DNA of 59,681 bases from an uncultured Pseudobutyrivibrio sp. (GCA_900546435.1 URCQ01000016.1:1-59681), one strand, 5' to 3'; shown: positions 24,425 through 33,262, numbered from the stretch's first letter. Notes: generated from the sequence alone by a model not told the origin. Made by a program: numbers and translations.

Positions 24425-24715
24425 TTAGTTTTCGCTTGCTACTGGATAAACACTAGCCTGCTTCTTGTCGCGGCCCTTTCTTTCGAAACGAAGAATACCA
24501 TCTGCTGTTGCAAATAATGTATCATCACCACCGATACCTACATTAGTACCTGGATGAATCTTTGTTCCACGCTGTCTGTAAAGAATATTTCCAGCCTTAA
24601 CGAACTGTCCGTCCGCTCTCTTTGCGCCTAATCTCTTAGACTCTGAATCACGTCCGTTCTTAGTAGAACCAACTCCCTTTTTGTGAGCGAAAAATTGAAG
24701 ATTCAACTTTAACAT
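24425..24715 (-). CDS. rpmA: 50S ribosomal protein L27, Prp-processed form
   Basis: 96 residues. bL27 reaches the peptidyl-transferase centre. The mature chain begins AHKKGVGSTKNGRDS; ahead of it is the Firmicutes extension MLKLNLQFF, whose F-F|A-H junction is the Prp protease site. The prp gene is immediately upstream in the same operon (2 bp gap). Standard rplU-prp-rpmA order. Confidence 0.97.
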   Translation of the reverse strand: MLKLNLQFFAHKKGVGSTKNGRDSESKRLGAKRADGQFVKAGNILYRQRGTKIHPGTNVGIGGDDTLFATADGILRFERKGRDKKQASVYPVASEN

Positions 24716-24717
24716 GT

Positions 24718-25092
24718 TTACACCTCCTCAAATTTTAGTGCGAGATACGTATCACCGTATTGCTTATTAATCTCTGTTAAGCCTAAGACCAAAACATCCA
24801 TAAGTAAATCAGATTCTTTCGAAACATCTTCAGTAAAACGAAATTGAATCAGATTGTCTGGTTCTGTTTTTGCAGAAAAGAATCTTTTTTTCTTAGGTGC
24901 TGCATCATCGTCTTTGGTATCAAGTGTATAGGCATCTTCTGTAAATTGATCAATACCATTGATGGTATTAATCACAAGCATAGAAACTGCGGAACAGACA
25001 ATGTCTTTTCCAGCTTTTTCATAGCCTGCATGCCCGATACATGTAACCCCGCGATAATGCGATTGGTCTTTTAAAATCGTTATCGAAATCAT
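24718..25092 (-). CDS. prp: ribosomal-processing cysteine protease Prp
   Basis: 124 residues, YsxB/Prp family. Catalytic His in GHAGY (about 22) and Cys in DIVCSAVS (about 34) are both present. Prp removes the N-terminal extension of L27, encoded next door. Unusual is an inserted basic/acidic stretch (about 62-80, KDDDAAPKKKRFF) compared with the ~110-residue family norm. The gap to rplU is 15 bp. Confidence 0.92.
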   Translation of the reverse strand: MISITILKDQSHYRGVTCIGHAGYEKAGKDIVCSAVSMLVINTINGIDQFTEDAYTLDTKDDDAAPKKKRFFSAKTEPDNLIQFRFTEDVSKESDLLMDVLVLGLTEINKQYGDTYLALKFEEV

Positions 25093-25107
25093 AACAATTC
25101 CTATCGA

Positions 25108-25416
25108 TTATCCATTAATCTTATTGATCTGTACTTGTGTGAACGCCTGTCTATGACCGTTCTTATTGTGATAGCCAGTCTTTCTCTTGTACTTGTAAAC
25201 GATTACCTTTTTACCTCTGCCCTCTTTAACGACAGAAGCTTCTACAGTTGCTCCTTCAACGGTTGGATTACCAATCTTTAATCCGTTATCGCTGATTGCA
25301 AGAACCTGATCGAATGTAACCTTTTCACCAGCTTCTACTCCAAGCTTTTCAATGGTAATGATATCGCCTTCAGATACTTTGTACTGTTTACCACCTGTTG
25401 CTATAATTGCGTACAT
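25108..25416 (-). CDS. rplU: 50S ribosomal protein L21
   Basis: 102 residues starting MYAIIATGGKQYKV, with the family ending RKTGYHNKNGHRQAFTQV. bL21 binds 23S rRNA in early 50S assembly. Start at 25416 because AGGAGG lies 5 bp upstream; the frame stays open upstream through the leader. First gene of rplU-prp-rpmA, with its own promoter and an RNA leader. Confidence 0.97.
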   Translation of the reverse strand: MYAIIATGGKQYKVSEGDIITIEKLGVEAGEKVTFDQVLAISDNGLKIGNPTVEGATVEASVVKEGRGKKVIVYKYKRKTGYHNKNGHRQAFTQVQINKING

Positions 25417-25491
25417 ATGGCACCTCCTATTATCATTACTCGCCAACTTCGGTGTGCTTATATGCAACTTAAACCTCGTTGTGCGGCATAC
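25417..25491 (-). promoter_or_regulatory. rplU 5' leader, probably an L21-type autoregulatory leader
   Basis: About 75 transcribed bases between the -10 box and the L21 start, GC-richer than the surroundings, with potential pairing such as GCC near 25475 against GGC near 25443, and TTGCATATAAGCA in the middle. Firmicutes rplU operons commonly begin with an Rfam L21 leader at this position. The class is inferred from location; I cannot confirm a covariance match. Confidence 0.45.
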
Positions 25492-25497
25492 CTTGAT

Positions 25498-25526
25498 ATA
25501 TTAGCATAGGACTTGGTATTCGTCAA
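25498..25526 (-). promoter_or_regulatory. promoter of the rplU-prp-rpmA operon
   Basis: Minus strand: TTGACG (25526-25521), 17 bp, TAATAT (25503-25498). Located between the rng stop and the L21 leader, 82 bp from the start codon. Confidence 0.7.
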
Positions 25527-25560
25527 TGTTTTACAAGATTTTTTACGATAAAATTGTATT

Positions 25561-26766
25561 TTATTGCATACAATCTCCAAGAATCTGTTGCAAAGATGCA
25601 TATTTCTTTGCACGTGTAATTTCCATAAGGTTCAAACGTGTAAAATCAACCACACTCGCTTTGACATAATCAGTAATCAAAAGTGACTTCATGTAGGAAA
25701 TCAGTTGGTCTTTCTGCGCCGGGTCTTTTAAATTAATGAAATCAACGATAATGATTCCACTGATATTACGTAGGCGTATCTGTCTTGCGATTTCTGCGGC
25801 TGCTTCTAAGTTATTTGCCAGATAATAATCTTTTTGTTTTTTCTTTTTTACGTTATGACCACTATTGACATCGATAACAGTCAACGCTTCTGTTGGTTCA
25901 ATGATTAAATAACCACCCGATGGTAAGTAGACTTTTTTCAGTAATGCTGCATCTAGCATATGCTCTATTCCGTAAAGCTGTTGTAGGGAATAGGAGGGAT
26001 CGTTATATAACCGGATGGATGGCATCGTAGGATATTCTGTCTGTAATCTTTCAAACCATACGGTATCATCCGTGACAATTTCAAGGAGATCTTCTTTTTG
26101 AAAACGATCCAAATGTGAAAAAATAGGATGTCTTGCCAAAAGAAGTGTTTGTCCGGGCACCAGATGTTTGGCGCGGGAAATTAAGTCGTGCACCTGCTTG
26201 CAAAGTGTGTGATATTCGCTGAAAAGTATGGAAGCGTCACAGTCGTTGGCATTGGTTCGTACAACAATACCAAGAGGTTCCTGTGTGATTTTATCCAGAA
26301 ATGTCGTTTGTAGACGACTTCTGGATGCACCATTGATTTTTCTGGAAATACCATGTATGGAATTCCCGGTTGTAAGCAGAAGATGCTCCGATGAAAAAGA
26401 AATGTTTGTTGTTACACAAATCTCCTTGGATTTGATGGCATCACGCGTCACCTGTACCAATAGCTCATCGCCCTGTATGAGTGTATCCGGATTACCGTTC
26501 TTTTTGGTAAAAATCATTGTGGACGTATCCATTGCATCAAATGGACAAAAAAATGTTAAATCACCTGCTTTTAAAAAGGCAGATTGCATTTGCGGCATAA
26601 CATTTTCTACACGTGCGATATAAATATTGCCAACAAGGGACGGATGCGTTGTATCATAGGGATGGATTTCTATCGGACGGTCATTTGCATCCAGATAAAG
26701 TAATAAATCAAAGATGCGATTGTTTCTGGTTATTTTCGTGATAAAACAACGGTTATTCTTTGTCAT
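25561..26766 (-). CDS. RNase E/G family protein, truncated before the zinc-link
   Basis: 401 residues. An S1-like RNA-binding part (about 35-100; GNIYIARVENVMPQMQSAFL) and the DNase-I-like catalytic part with TVIDVNSGHN (about 297) and GIIIVDFINLKD (about 340), which hold the two metal-binding aspartates. Canonical RNase E/G continue with a CPxC zinc-link for dimer formation; here the protein ends MEITRAKKYASLQQILGDCMQ without it. It may act as a monomer or dimerise differently. It overlaps the preceding DUF2344 gene by 14 bp, with TAGGAG upstream of the ATG. Last gene before the rplU promoter. Confidence 0.85.
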   Translation of the reverse strand: MTKNNRCFITKITRNNRIFDLLLYLDANDRPIEIHPYDTTHPSLVGNIYIARVENVMPQMQSAFLKAGDLTFFCPFDAMDTSTMIFTKKNGNPDTLIQGDELLVQVTRDAIKSKEICVTTNISFSSEHLLLTTGNSIHGISRKINGASRSRLQTTFLDKITQEPLGIVVRTNANDCDASILFSEYHTLCKQVHDLISRAKHLVPGQTLLLARHPIFSHLDRFQKEDLLEIVTDDTVWFERLQTEYPTMPSIRLYNDPSYSLQQLYGIEHMLDAALLKKVYLPSGGYLIIEPTEALTVIDVNSGHNVKKKKQKDYYLANNLEAAAEIARQIRLRNISGIIIVDFINLKDPAQKDQLISYMKSLLITDYVKASVVDFTRLNLMEITRAKKYASLQQILGDCMQ

Positions 26767-27487
26767 CGCCGATTTCTCCTAAAGAAACAAACTGCCCCAC
26801 TTCTCCGGTTAACATATCCTTGCGGTGAATAAAGAAATCATATCGTCCAAGATCTTCTTTTCCCAAATGTTTAAAAAAGTGCTCTAAGACAAGTTCCGGC
26901 TTGATGTTATCCGTACTGCCGGTAGATACGACAAGCGAAAAGAGAATACTGCTGTCTCCACAGGAATTGCAGACCTCAGAGATGTTAAAATCATAAATCA
27001 GAGGTTTAAGATCCAGTTCGCGCTCTCCCTTTTTTGTTTTTTTGATAATGGGAATGGTCCCAGCATCATCAAAAAAGGCTTTCTTAGAAGCTTGCAATTC
27101 TGTAATCGTATACGGAAACTCATCCGGGTGTTTATAGGATAAAAGATAAGAGGCAGCAGTCACAGAGGACATGGCATTTTGCGCATTGTCAGGCAAATAG
27201 CGGAAAGATGCAATTTCCATGCCTTCTACCATCGTATCCTGCAAACGTTCTTGTGCTTCTTTACTAGGTACAAATTCTTTTAATTCAATATCCATATATT
27301 CGCCATCACTGGTAATACCAACACCAAGAGGGGCTGCAAAGGACATGATCTGATGTGGATTAAATCCCTCTGAATATTTGATTGGCAGGCCACTTCTTCG
27401 TATTGCTTTCTGGAAATAACGCATAATATCCAAATGACCAATATATTTCATACTTCCATATTTACAAAATTTAATTCTTGCCTTCAA
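26753..27487 (-). CDS. TIGR03936/DUF2344 radical SAM-linked protein
   Basis: 244 residues from a TTG at 27487, where GGAGGAGG lies about 8 bp upstream inside the end of the preceding gene. The opening VRxK/ARIKFCKYGSMKYIGHLD and the PIKYSEGFNPHQIMSF block are diagnostic of DUF2344. The family is uncharacterised but nearly always adjacent or fused to TIGR03960 radical SAM proteins, as here (17 bp overlap). No cysteine cluster of its own, so it may be a substrate-binding partner. A tRNA or ribosome substrate is suggested only by neighbours. Confidence 0.85.
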   Translation of the reverse strand: MKARIKFCKYGSMKYIGHLDIMRYFQKAIRRSGLPIKYSEGFNPHQIMSFAAPLGVGITSDGEYMDIELKEFVPSKEAQERLQDTMVEGMEIASFRYLPDNAQNAMSSVTAASYLLSYKHPDEFPYTITELQASKKAFFDDAGTIPIIKKTKKGERELDLKPLIYDFNISEVCNSCGDSSILFSLVVSTGSTDNIKPELVLEHFFKHLGKEDLGRYDFFIHRKDMLTGEVGQFVSLGEIGDDKE

Positions 27488-29342
27488 AACAAATGCCTCC
27501 TCCAAATGATGCTGCACCGCAACCGGAACACTTCATTTTACAGTTTGGTGTTACTTCGTGGTCTATCGTTGCACGATTCCATTCACGCACAAAGAACTCT
27601 TTGCGTACACCTACATCGATAAAGTCCCATGGCAAAATCTCATCCAATGGCCGTTGACGGTAAACATAAAAATCAAGTGAAATACCATTTTGATCCAGAA
27701 TTTCTTTCCATTTATCTGCGTCGAAATAGTCAGACCATGCATCAAACATACAGCCTGCCATATAAGCTTCATAAATGGCGGTAGAAAGACGACGATCCCC
27801 TCTGGCGAATAAGCCTTCTAACACGGTAACATCTGCTTCATGCCAGTTATAGCGTAGACTCTTATGGTTTAACTGCTCTTTCATGGTATCGTTTACAATC
27901 TTCGCGCGACGTAAATATTCCCCTTTTTCATACATCGGTGCCCATTGGAATGGTGTAAATGGCTTTGGTACAAAAAAGGAGGTACTCATCGTAATCTGAC
28001 ATTTTCCATGACGCTGCTCTTTTGGTATTTCATAATAACGAACGGCAATTTCATTTGCCAGTTCTGGAATGGCGCGCATATCCTCTTCCGTCTCTGTTGG
28101 AAGTCCAAGCATAAAATAAAGTTTTACTTTTTGCCATCCGCCTTCAAAAGCCAGACCTGCACCATTTAAAATATCATCTTTGGTAAGTCCTTTATTGATA
28201 ACGTTACGAAGTCTTTGTGAACCCGCTTCCGGAGCAAAGGTCAGGCTGCTCTTTCGGACATCCTGTACTTTTTTCATTACATCCAAAGAAAACGCGTCAA
28301 TACGAAGGGAAGGCAGCGAAATATTAACGCCATCACCGCAACATTCATCGATCAGGAAATTGATCAGTTCCGGAAGTTCTGTATAATCACTAGAACTCAA
28401 AGAGCTCAAGGAAATTTCTTCGTGTCCCGTATTTTGCAGCATTTCTTTTGCATATGTTTTTAATAAAGCAAGACTTTTCTCGCGATTTGGACGATATACC
28501 ATACCCGCCTGACAGAAACGACAGCCCCGGATACAGCCACGCTGAATTTCTAAAACGACACGATCCTGTGTGGCACGCACAAATGGAACCAGTGGTTTCG
28601 TTGGATAAGCACCTTCATCCATATTTACAAGTACCTGACGTTTTACGGTTTTTGGGACATCCGAAAAACGTGGTGTAATGGCCGCAATCGTACCATCCTC
28701 TTTATAGGACACATCGTATAAAGAAGGTACATAAATTCCAGGGATTTGTGCCGCTGCACGTAAAAAAGCTTCTCTTGTATAGGTGCCGGATTGTTTCATC
28801 TCTTTATAAAGGTCAAATAGGGCGTCGTAGCGGATTTCACCCTCTCCGATATAGCAGATGTCACAAAAGTCTGCAATTGGCTCTGGATTATACGTACATG
28901 GACCACCAAATAAAATAATCGGATCAGAATCACTACGTTCTTTTTGCCATAATGGGACTTGTCCAAGATCTAAAATCTGTAAGATGTTGGTATAACACAT
29001 CTCATATTGTAGCGTCATACCAATGAAATCAAAATCTTTGATGGGATCTTGTGTTTCTAGCGCAAAAAGAGGTATATCCTCCTCTTTCATGATCTTATGA
29101 AGATCTGGCCAAGGAGAATATACTCTCTCACAATAGACATCATCTCTACGATTAAACATTTCATATAGAATCTGAATCCCCAGATGTGACATACCGATTT
29201 CATATACATCCGGGAAACACATGGCAAAACGAATTGCTACATCATCTGGATTCTTTTTTATCATATTTAATTCATTGCCAATGTATCTTGCAGGTTTATC
29301 CACCTGCATTAAGATATCATCTGACAGTGCCAATTTATTCAT
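27471..29342 (-). CDS. TIGR03960-family B12-binding-type radical SAM protein
   Basis: 623 residues. An N-terminal cobalamin-binding-like domain (about 30-190; MCFPDVYEIGMSHLG and LFGGPCTYNPEP) precedes the radical SAM barrel with GCIRGCRFCQAG (CxxxCxxC, about 269-280). A C-terminal extension carries further cysteines (CKMKCSGCGA near the end), possibly a second metal site. Biochemical function is unknown. It overlaps the DUF2344 gene and follows hisIE by 23 bp with no terminator, so it may be partly transcribed from the his promoter. Confidence 0.88.
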   Translation of the reverse strand: MNKLALSDDILMQVDKPARYIGNELNMIKKNPDDVAIRFAMCFPDVYEIGMSHLGIQILYEMFNRRDDVYCERVYSPWPDLHKIMKEEDIPLFALETQDPIKDFDFIGMTLQYEMCYTNILQILDLGQVPLWQKERSDSDPIILFGGPCTYNPEPIADFCDICYIGEGEIRYDALFDLYKEMKQSGTYTREAFLRAAAQIPGIYVPSLYDVSYKEDGTIAAITPRFSDVPKTVKRQVLVNMDEGAYPTKPLVPFVRATQDRVVLEIQRGCIRGCRFCQAGMVYRPNREKSLALLKTYAKEMLQNTGHEEISLSSLSSSDYTELPELINFLIDECCGDGVNISLPSLRIDAFSLDVMKKVQDVRKSSLTFAPEAGSQRLRNVINKGLTKDDILNGAGLAFEGGWQKVKLYFMLGLPTETEEDMRAIPELANEIAVRYYEIPKEQRHGKCQITMSTSFFVPKPFTPFQWAPMYEKGEYLRRAKIVNDTMKEQLNHKSLRYNWHEADVTVLEGLFARGDRRLSTAIYEAYMAGCMFDAWSDYFDADKWKEILDQNGISLDFYVYRQRPLDEILPWDFIDVGVRKEFFVREWNRATIDHEVTPNCKMKCSGCGAASFGGGICFEGKN

Positions 29343-29365
29343 AACTTATCTGTTCCTTTCACATG

Positions 29366-30649
29366 TTAACGCTGGGCAAGCTCTCTTGTAATATCTTCCC
29401 ATGTCAAACCTTTTTCTACCATCAGAACCATCATATGATAAAGAAAATCAGACATTTCATATTTCACTTCTTCATTATCCGGGTTCTTAGCGGCAATGAC
29501 AATTTCTGTCGCCTCTTCGCCAACTTTTTTCAGAATCTTGTCGATCCCTTTGTCAAAGAGATAATTGGTATAAGAGCCTTCCTTTGGATGTTCTTTACGA
29601 TCTGCAATCACCTGATAAACAGATTCAAACACCTTTAGTGGATTGCGCTCTATGTATTCTTTTTTGATGATTTCATTGAAAAAGCAGCTTGGAGCTCCTG
29701 TGTGACAGGCAATACCACCAACCTGGGAAATTTTAGCTAAAATCGTGTCATGGTCGCAATCTGCTGTCAATGACTTTACATATTGTGTATGACCACTTGT
29801 TAAGCCTTTGATCCATAGTTCCTGACGACTTCTGCTGTAATACGTCATTTTCCCGATGCGGGTTGTGGTGTTAAATGCCTCTTCATTCATATAAGCAAGC
29901 ATTAATACTTCATTTGTCTGATAATCCTGAACAATAACCGGAACAAGACCATCTGCATTAACCTTTAAATCTTTCCATGCAAGTTTAGGCTCAAAATTAT
30001 CCATTTTAATGCCAGCATCAGATAATTCGCATTTTACCTGCATAATATCTGTCTGTGTATCATTGATAAAGGCACCACAGATGCCACGGATTTTGTCAGA
30101 TTTTAAAAGTGTTGCGATATCTTCTATATCATAAGAATCAACATCAACAATATAAGGTACATTTGTAATGCCTTCAATGCTGTCTAATAATGCTCTGTTA
30201 TAGATGACAAGTTCATGTACATGATCTTCTAAAATATCTTTTGTTTTAAACAAAAAATCAACGGTTGTTAGTGATACAAGGATTTTTTCGGTTCCAAAAC
30301 GTGCACTCGCCTCATTTAAGATTTCAACGGCAGATGGTTTTGAACCATTTAAGATAACTTCAACACAACCGGCATAAAGATATTTTTTAACATCTTCCAG
30401 TCGTTTGATATTACCACCACCACACGTTTTGATTTCAATGTTACGGTTGATTTCACGAATGGCAAGAATGTTTTTCTCATGTTCTTCATCTTCATTGGAA
30501 AGATCATAACAAATAATCTTATCAATACCACTGTCGTTATATAAACGGGCCAGTTCTAAAACATCCTGCTTTTCATCGGTATGTGCCGGGTCTTTTACGG
30601 CCATACCATCTTTTAAATAAATTGTTGCTACAATATTTTTGTGTTCCAT
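29366..30649 (-). CDS. hisIE: HisIE fused to a degenerate HisA/HisF-like barrel
   Basis: About 427 residues. Residues about 220-320 are HisI (phosphoribosyl-AMP cyclohydrolase; zinc/magnesium motif DCDHDT and GIACHTGAPSCFF). Residues about 335-425 are HisE (phosphoribosyl-ATP pyrophosphatase; GEEATEIVIAAKN, YEMSDFLYHM). Residues about 1-215 resemble the HisA/HisF TIM barrel (NIVATIYLKDGMAVKD, TCGGGNIKRLEDV), but the catalytic Asp of LDV is Tyr11 and the second Asp of V-x-I-D is Thr. The barrel probably no longer catalyses. Start uncertain: ATG 30649 or GTG 30664. Last his gene of the cluster. Confidence 0.88.
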   Translation of the reverse strand: MEHKNIVATIYLKDGMAVKDPAHTDEKQDVLELARLYNDSGIDKIICYDLSNEDEEHEKNILAIREINRNIEIKTCGGGNIKRLEDVKKYLYAGCVEVILNGSKPSAVEILNEASARFGTEKILVSLTTVDFLFKTKDILEDHVHELVIYNRALLDSIEGITNVPYIVDVDSYDIEDIATLLKSDKIRGICGAFINDTQTDIMQVKCELSDAGIKMDNFEPKLAWKDLKVNADGLVPVIVQDYQTNEVLMLAYMNEEAFNTTTRIGKMTYYSRSRQELWIKGLTSGHTQYVKSLTADCDHDTILAKISQVGGIACHTGAPSCFFNEIIKKEYIERNPLKVFESVYQVIADRKEHPKEGSYTNYLFDKGIDKILKKVGEEATEIVIAAKNPDNEEVKYEMSDFLYHMMVLMVEKGLTWEDITRELAQR

Positions 30650-30676
30650 AGTATGTATGTTCACTTTCTGTTTTAT

Positions 30677-31276
30677 TTATGCCAGGCTTCCCTTTGTAGA
30701 GAGAATGTCTGCGATACGCGGATCTTTCGTAGTTGCTACATCAAGTGCTTTGGCAAATGCTTTAAACATTGCTTCTGCCATATGATGATTGTTGCCTGCT
30801 TTTAACACCTGTATATGAAGGTTCATACCGGCGCTATAGGATATGGCATAGAAAAACTCACGAATCATTTCGGTATCCATATATCCAATGCGGTTGGTTG
30901 TAAATTCAGCATCAAAAGATAAATATGGGCGGCCGGAAAGATCAATGGCACAGAGAACAAGCGTCTCATCCATTGGAAGGATACAGCTGCCATAACGACA
31001 AATACCCTTTTTATCTCCAACGGCCTGCTTGATAGCTTCGCCTAAGACAATGCCGCAGTCTTCGATGGTGTGATGACAATCAACAAGTAAATCACCCTTT
31101 ACCGTCACATCTAAATCAAACAATCCGTGTCTGGCAAATCCATCTAACATGTGATCAAAAAAACCAATATCCGTGGTAATGGATGATTGCCCACTTCCAT
31201 CAATCGTAAACATTAGATCAATATCCGTTTCCTTGGTCTTGCGTTTGCAATGCGCACTTCTGATTTCGCTCATCAT
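30677..31276 (-). CDS. hisB: imidazoleglycerol-phosphate dehydratase
   Basis: 199 residues, monofunctional HisB. Two metal-binding repeats are clear: DCHHTIEDCGI (about 65) and GNNHHMAEAMFKAFAKAL (about 165), plus the opening R-x-T-K-E-T-x-I and F-F-D-H-M-L. It removes water from imidazole-glycerol phosphate in histidine synthesis. Lies between hisD and hisIE with gaps of 23 and 27 bp. Confidence 0.96.
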   Translation of the reverse strand: MMSEIRSAHCKRKTKETDIDLMFTIDGSGQSSITTDIGFFDHMLDGFARHGLFDLDVTVKGDLLVDCHHTIEDCGIVLGEAIKQAVGDKKGICRYGSCILPMDETLVLCAIDLSGRPYLSFDAEFTTNRIGYMDTEMIREFFYAISYSAGMNLHIQVLKAGNNHHMAEAMFKAFAKALDVATTKDPRIADILSTKGSLA

Positions 31277-31299
31277 GCATCCCTACTTTCTAGTATATT

Positions 31300-32595
31300 C
31301 TAAACCTCTTCAAATCTTACTTTAATCGAATTTGCATGAGCCGTCAACTGCTCACATTCTGCAAATTGTACAATGTCTTTATAAACGTCTTGTAATGCTT
31401 CTCTGGAGTAACTGATGATGCTGGATTTTTTGATAAAATCATCAACACTCAAAGCAGAAAAGAATTTTGCGGTTCCATTGGTTGGAAGTACATGATTTGG
31501 TCCTGCAAAATAATCACCTAATGGTTCACTGCTGTATTCTCCGAGGAAAATAGCTCCGGCATTTTTTACTCTTGTCATGGTATCAAACGGATTTTGGGTG
31601 ACAATCTCTAAGTGCTCCGATGCAATCTCGTTTACAGCATCAATGGCTGTTTCCATGTCAGGTGCAACCAGAAGATAGCCGTAATTATCCAAGGATTTTG
31701 TGATAATGTCTTTTCTGGAAAGCTTAGCTACAAAGTAGTCAATTTCTTTTGCAACTTCTTCTGCCAAAGATTTACTTGTTGTAATTAAAATGGCAGAAGC
31801 CATTTCATCATGCTCCGCTTGTGACAAAAGATCTGCAGCAACATATTTTGGAGTTGCTGTCTCATCTGCAAGGACAAGAATTTCACTTGGTCCTGCAATG
31901 GAATCAATACTTACATGACCAAATACTGCTTTTTTTGCTAAAGCGACATAAATGTTTCCAGGACCTACAATTTTGTCGACTTTTGGAATGCTTTCTGTCC
32001 CAAAAGCAAATGCTGCAATTGCCTGTGCACCGCCAACTTTGTATATGACATCAACACCAGCTTCTTTTGCTGCAACTAATGTAGAAGCGCAAATTTTTCC
32101 ATTGGCATCAGGTGGTGTTGTCATATAAATATGTGGTACACCGGCTACTTTAGCGGGAACAACATTCATTAGTACAGAAGAAGGGTAAACTGCTTTTCCT
32201 CCTGGAACATAGACACCGACTTTATCGAGAGGTGTTACTTTTTGTCCAAGAATTGTTCCGTTCTCGCCGCTTGTAAACCAGCTGTTTTGCAGCTGTTTGC
32301 TGTGAAAATCACGAATGTTTACAAGAGATTTGCGGATTACCTTTAGCAACTGCGGATCTACGTTTTCGTAAGCTTCGCTGATTTCTTCTTCTGTTACAAT
32401 CAAATGATTGGCATCTATTTTTGCATGATCAAATTGCTCTGTATAGGCAAAAACAGCTGCATCGCGGTTTTTGCGCACTTCTTCAATAATTTCTGCAACG
32501 CGTGCTTCATATTCACCATAGCTGTTTGGACTTCTTTTTAATAACGATTCCAATATATTGGAGGTTGTTTCTTTGTTTAAATCTAGAATTTTCAT
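31300..32595 (-). CDS. hisD: histidinol dehydrogenase
   Basis: 431 residues. Performs the last two oxidations of histidine synthesis. Visible: YVPGGKAVYPSSVLMN (about 130), the NAD/substrate block GPGNIYVALAKK (about 212), zinc-binding S-Q-A-E-H-D-E (about 255) and N-E-x-A-S-E-H-L-E (about 320), and AGAIFLGEYSSEPLGDYFAGPNHVLPT in the C-terminal third. Length and order (after hisG) are normal. Confidence 0.96.
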   Translation of the reverse strand: MKILDLNKETTSNILESLLKRSPNSYGEYEARVAEIIEEVRKNRDAAVFAYTEQFDHAKIDANHLIVTEEEISEAYENVDPQLLKVIRKSLVNIRDFHSKQLQNSWFTSGENGTILGQKVTPLDKVGVYVPGGKAVYPSSVLMNVVPAKVAGVPHIYMTTPPDANGKICASTLVAAKEAGVDVIYKVGGAQAIAAFAFGTESIPKVDKIVGPGNIYVALAKKAVFGHVSIDSIAGPSEILVLADETATPKYVAADLLSQAEHDEMASAILITTSKSLAEEVAKEIDYFVAKLSRKDIITKSLDNYGYLLVAPDMETAIDAVNEIASEHLEIVTQNPFDTMTRVKNAGAIFLGEYSSEPLGDYFAGPNHVLPTNGTAKFFSALSVDDFIKKSSIISYSREALQDVYKDIVQFAECEQLTAHANSIKVRFEEV

Positions 32596-32604
32596 CTGTC
32601 TTAC

Positions 32605-33261
32605 CTATCCTTCCATTGATAATGCTTGTTTTAAGTCAGCAATTAATTTTGTAATGCGCTCATATTCCATTTTCATACTAACCTGATTTACCACCATACG
32701 TGCAGATAAAGGACATACTTCCTCTAATACTTCAAGACCATTTTCACGTAAGGTACTGCCTGTCTCTACAATGTCAACAATGACTTCAGAAAGTCCTACG
32801 ATTGGTGCTAATTCAATGGAACCATTCAATTTGATAATTTCAACCGTCTGGTGCTTTTCATTGTAGAAATGATTTTTGGCAATTCTAGGATATTTGGTCG
32901 CAACACGAATGAGTTCCTGATGTTTTAATAATTCTTTAGATTCTTTTGGACCACATACACACATACGACATTTTCCAAAGCCAAGATCTAAGACTTCATA
33001 AATATTGCGTGCTTCCTCTAAAATGGTATCCTCGCCAACAATACCAATATCAGCAGCTCCATATTCTACATAAGTAGGAACATCCGGACCTTTTGAAAGA
33101 AAGAAACGTAATTTTAGATCTTCATTGACAAAGATTAGTTTTCTGGTATCAGGATCTTTCATTTCTTCGCAGGTAATGCCTATTTTTTCAAATGTTGCCA
33201 GGGTTTGCTTTGCCAATCGTCCTTTTCCCAAGGCAAATGTTAAATATCTTTGTTCTTCCAT
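32605..33261 (-). CDS. hisG: ATP phosphoribosyltransferase, short form
   Basis: About 218 residues: HisG catalyses the first step of histidine synthesis. LTFALGKGRLAKQ at the N-terminus, DIGIVGEDTI (about 68) and the PRPP-binding D-I-V-E-T-G-S-T-L-R-E-N-G-L (about 160) are diagnostic. It lacks the C-terminal regulatory ACT-like domain, so it needs HisZ, encoded immediately upstream with essentially no gap. Start at 33261, with GGAGGACG at the end of hisZ as its ribosome site; the open frame to 33300 lies inside hisZ. Confidence 0.95.
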   Translation of the reverse strand: MEEQRYLTFALGKGRLAKQTLATFEKIGITCEEMKDPDTRKLIFVNEDLKLRFFLSKGPDVPTYVEYGAADIGIVGEDTILEEARNIYEVLDLGFGKCRMCVCGPKESKELLKHQELIRVATKYPRIAKNHFYNEKHQTVEIIKLNGSIELAPIVGLSEVIVDIVETGSTLRENGLEVLEEVCPLSARMVVNQVSMKMEYERITKLIADLKQALSMEG

Positions 33262-33262
33262 A

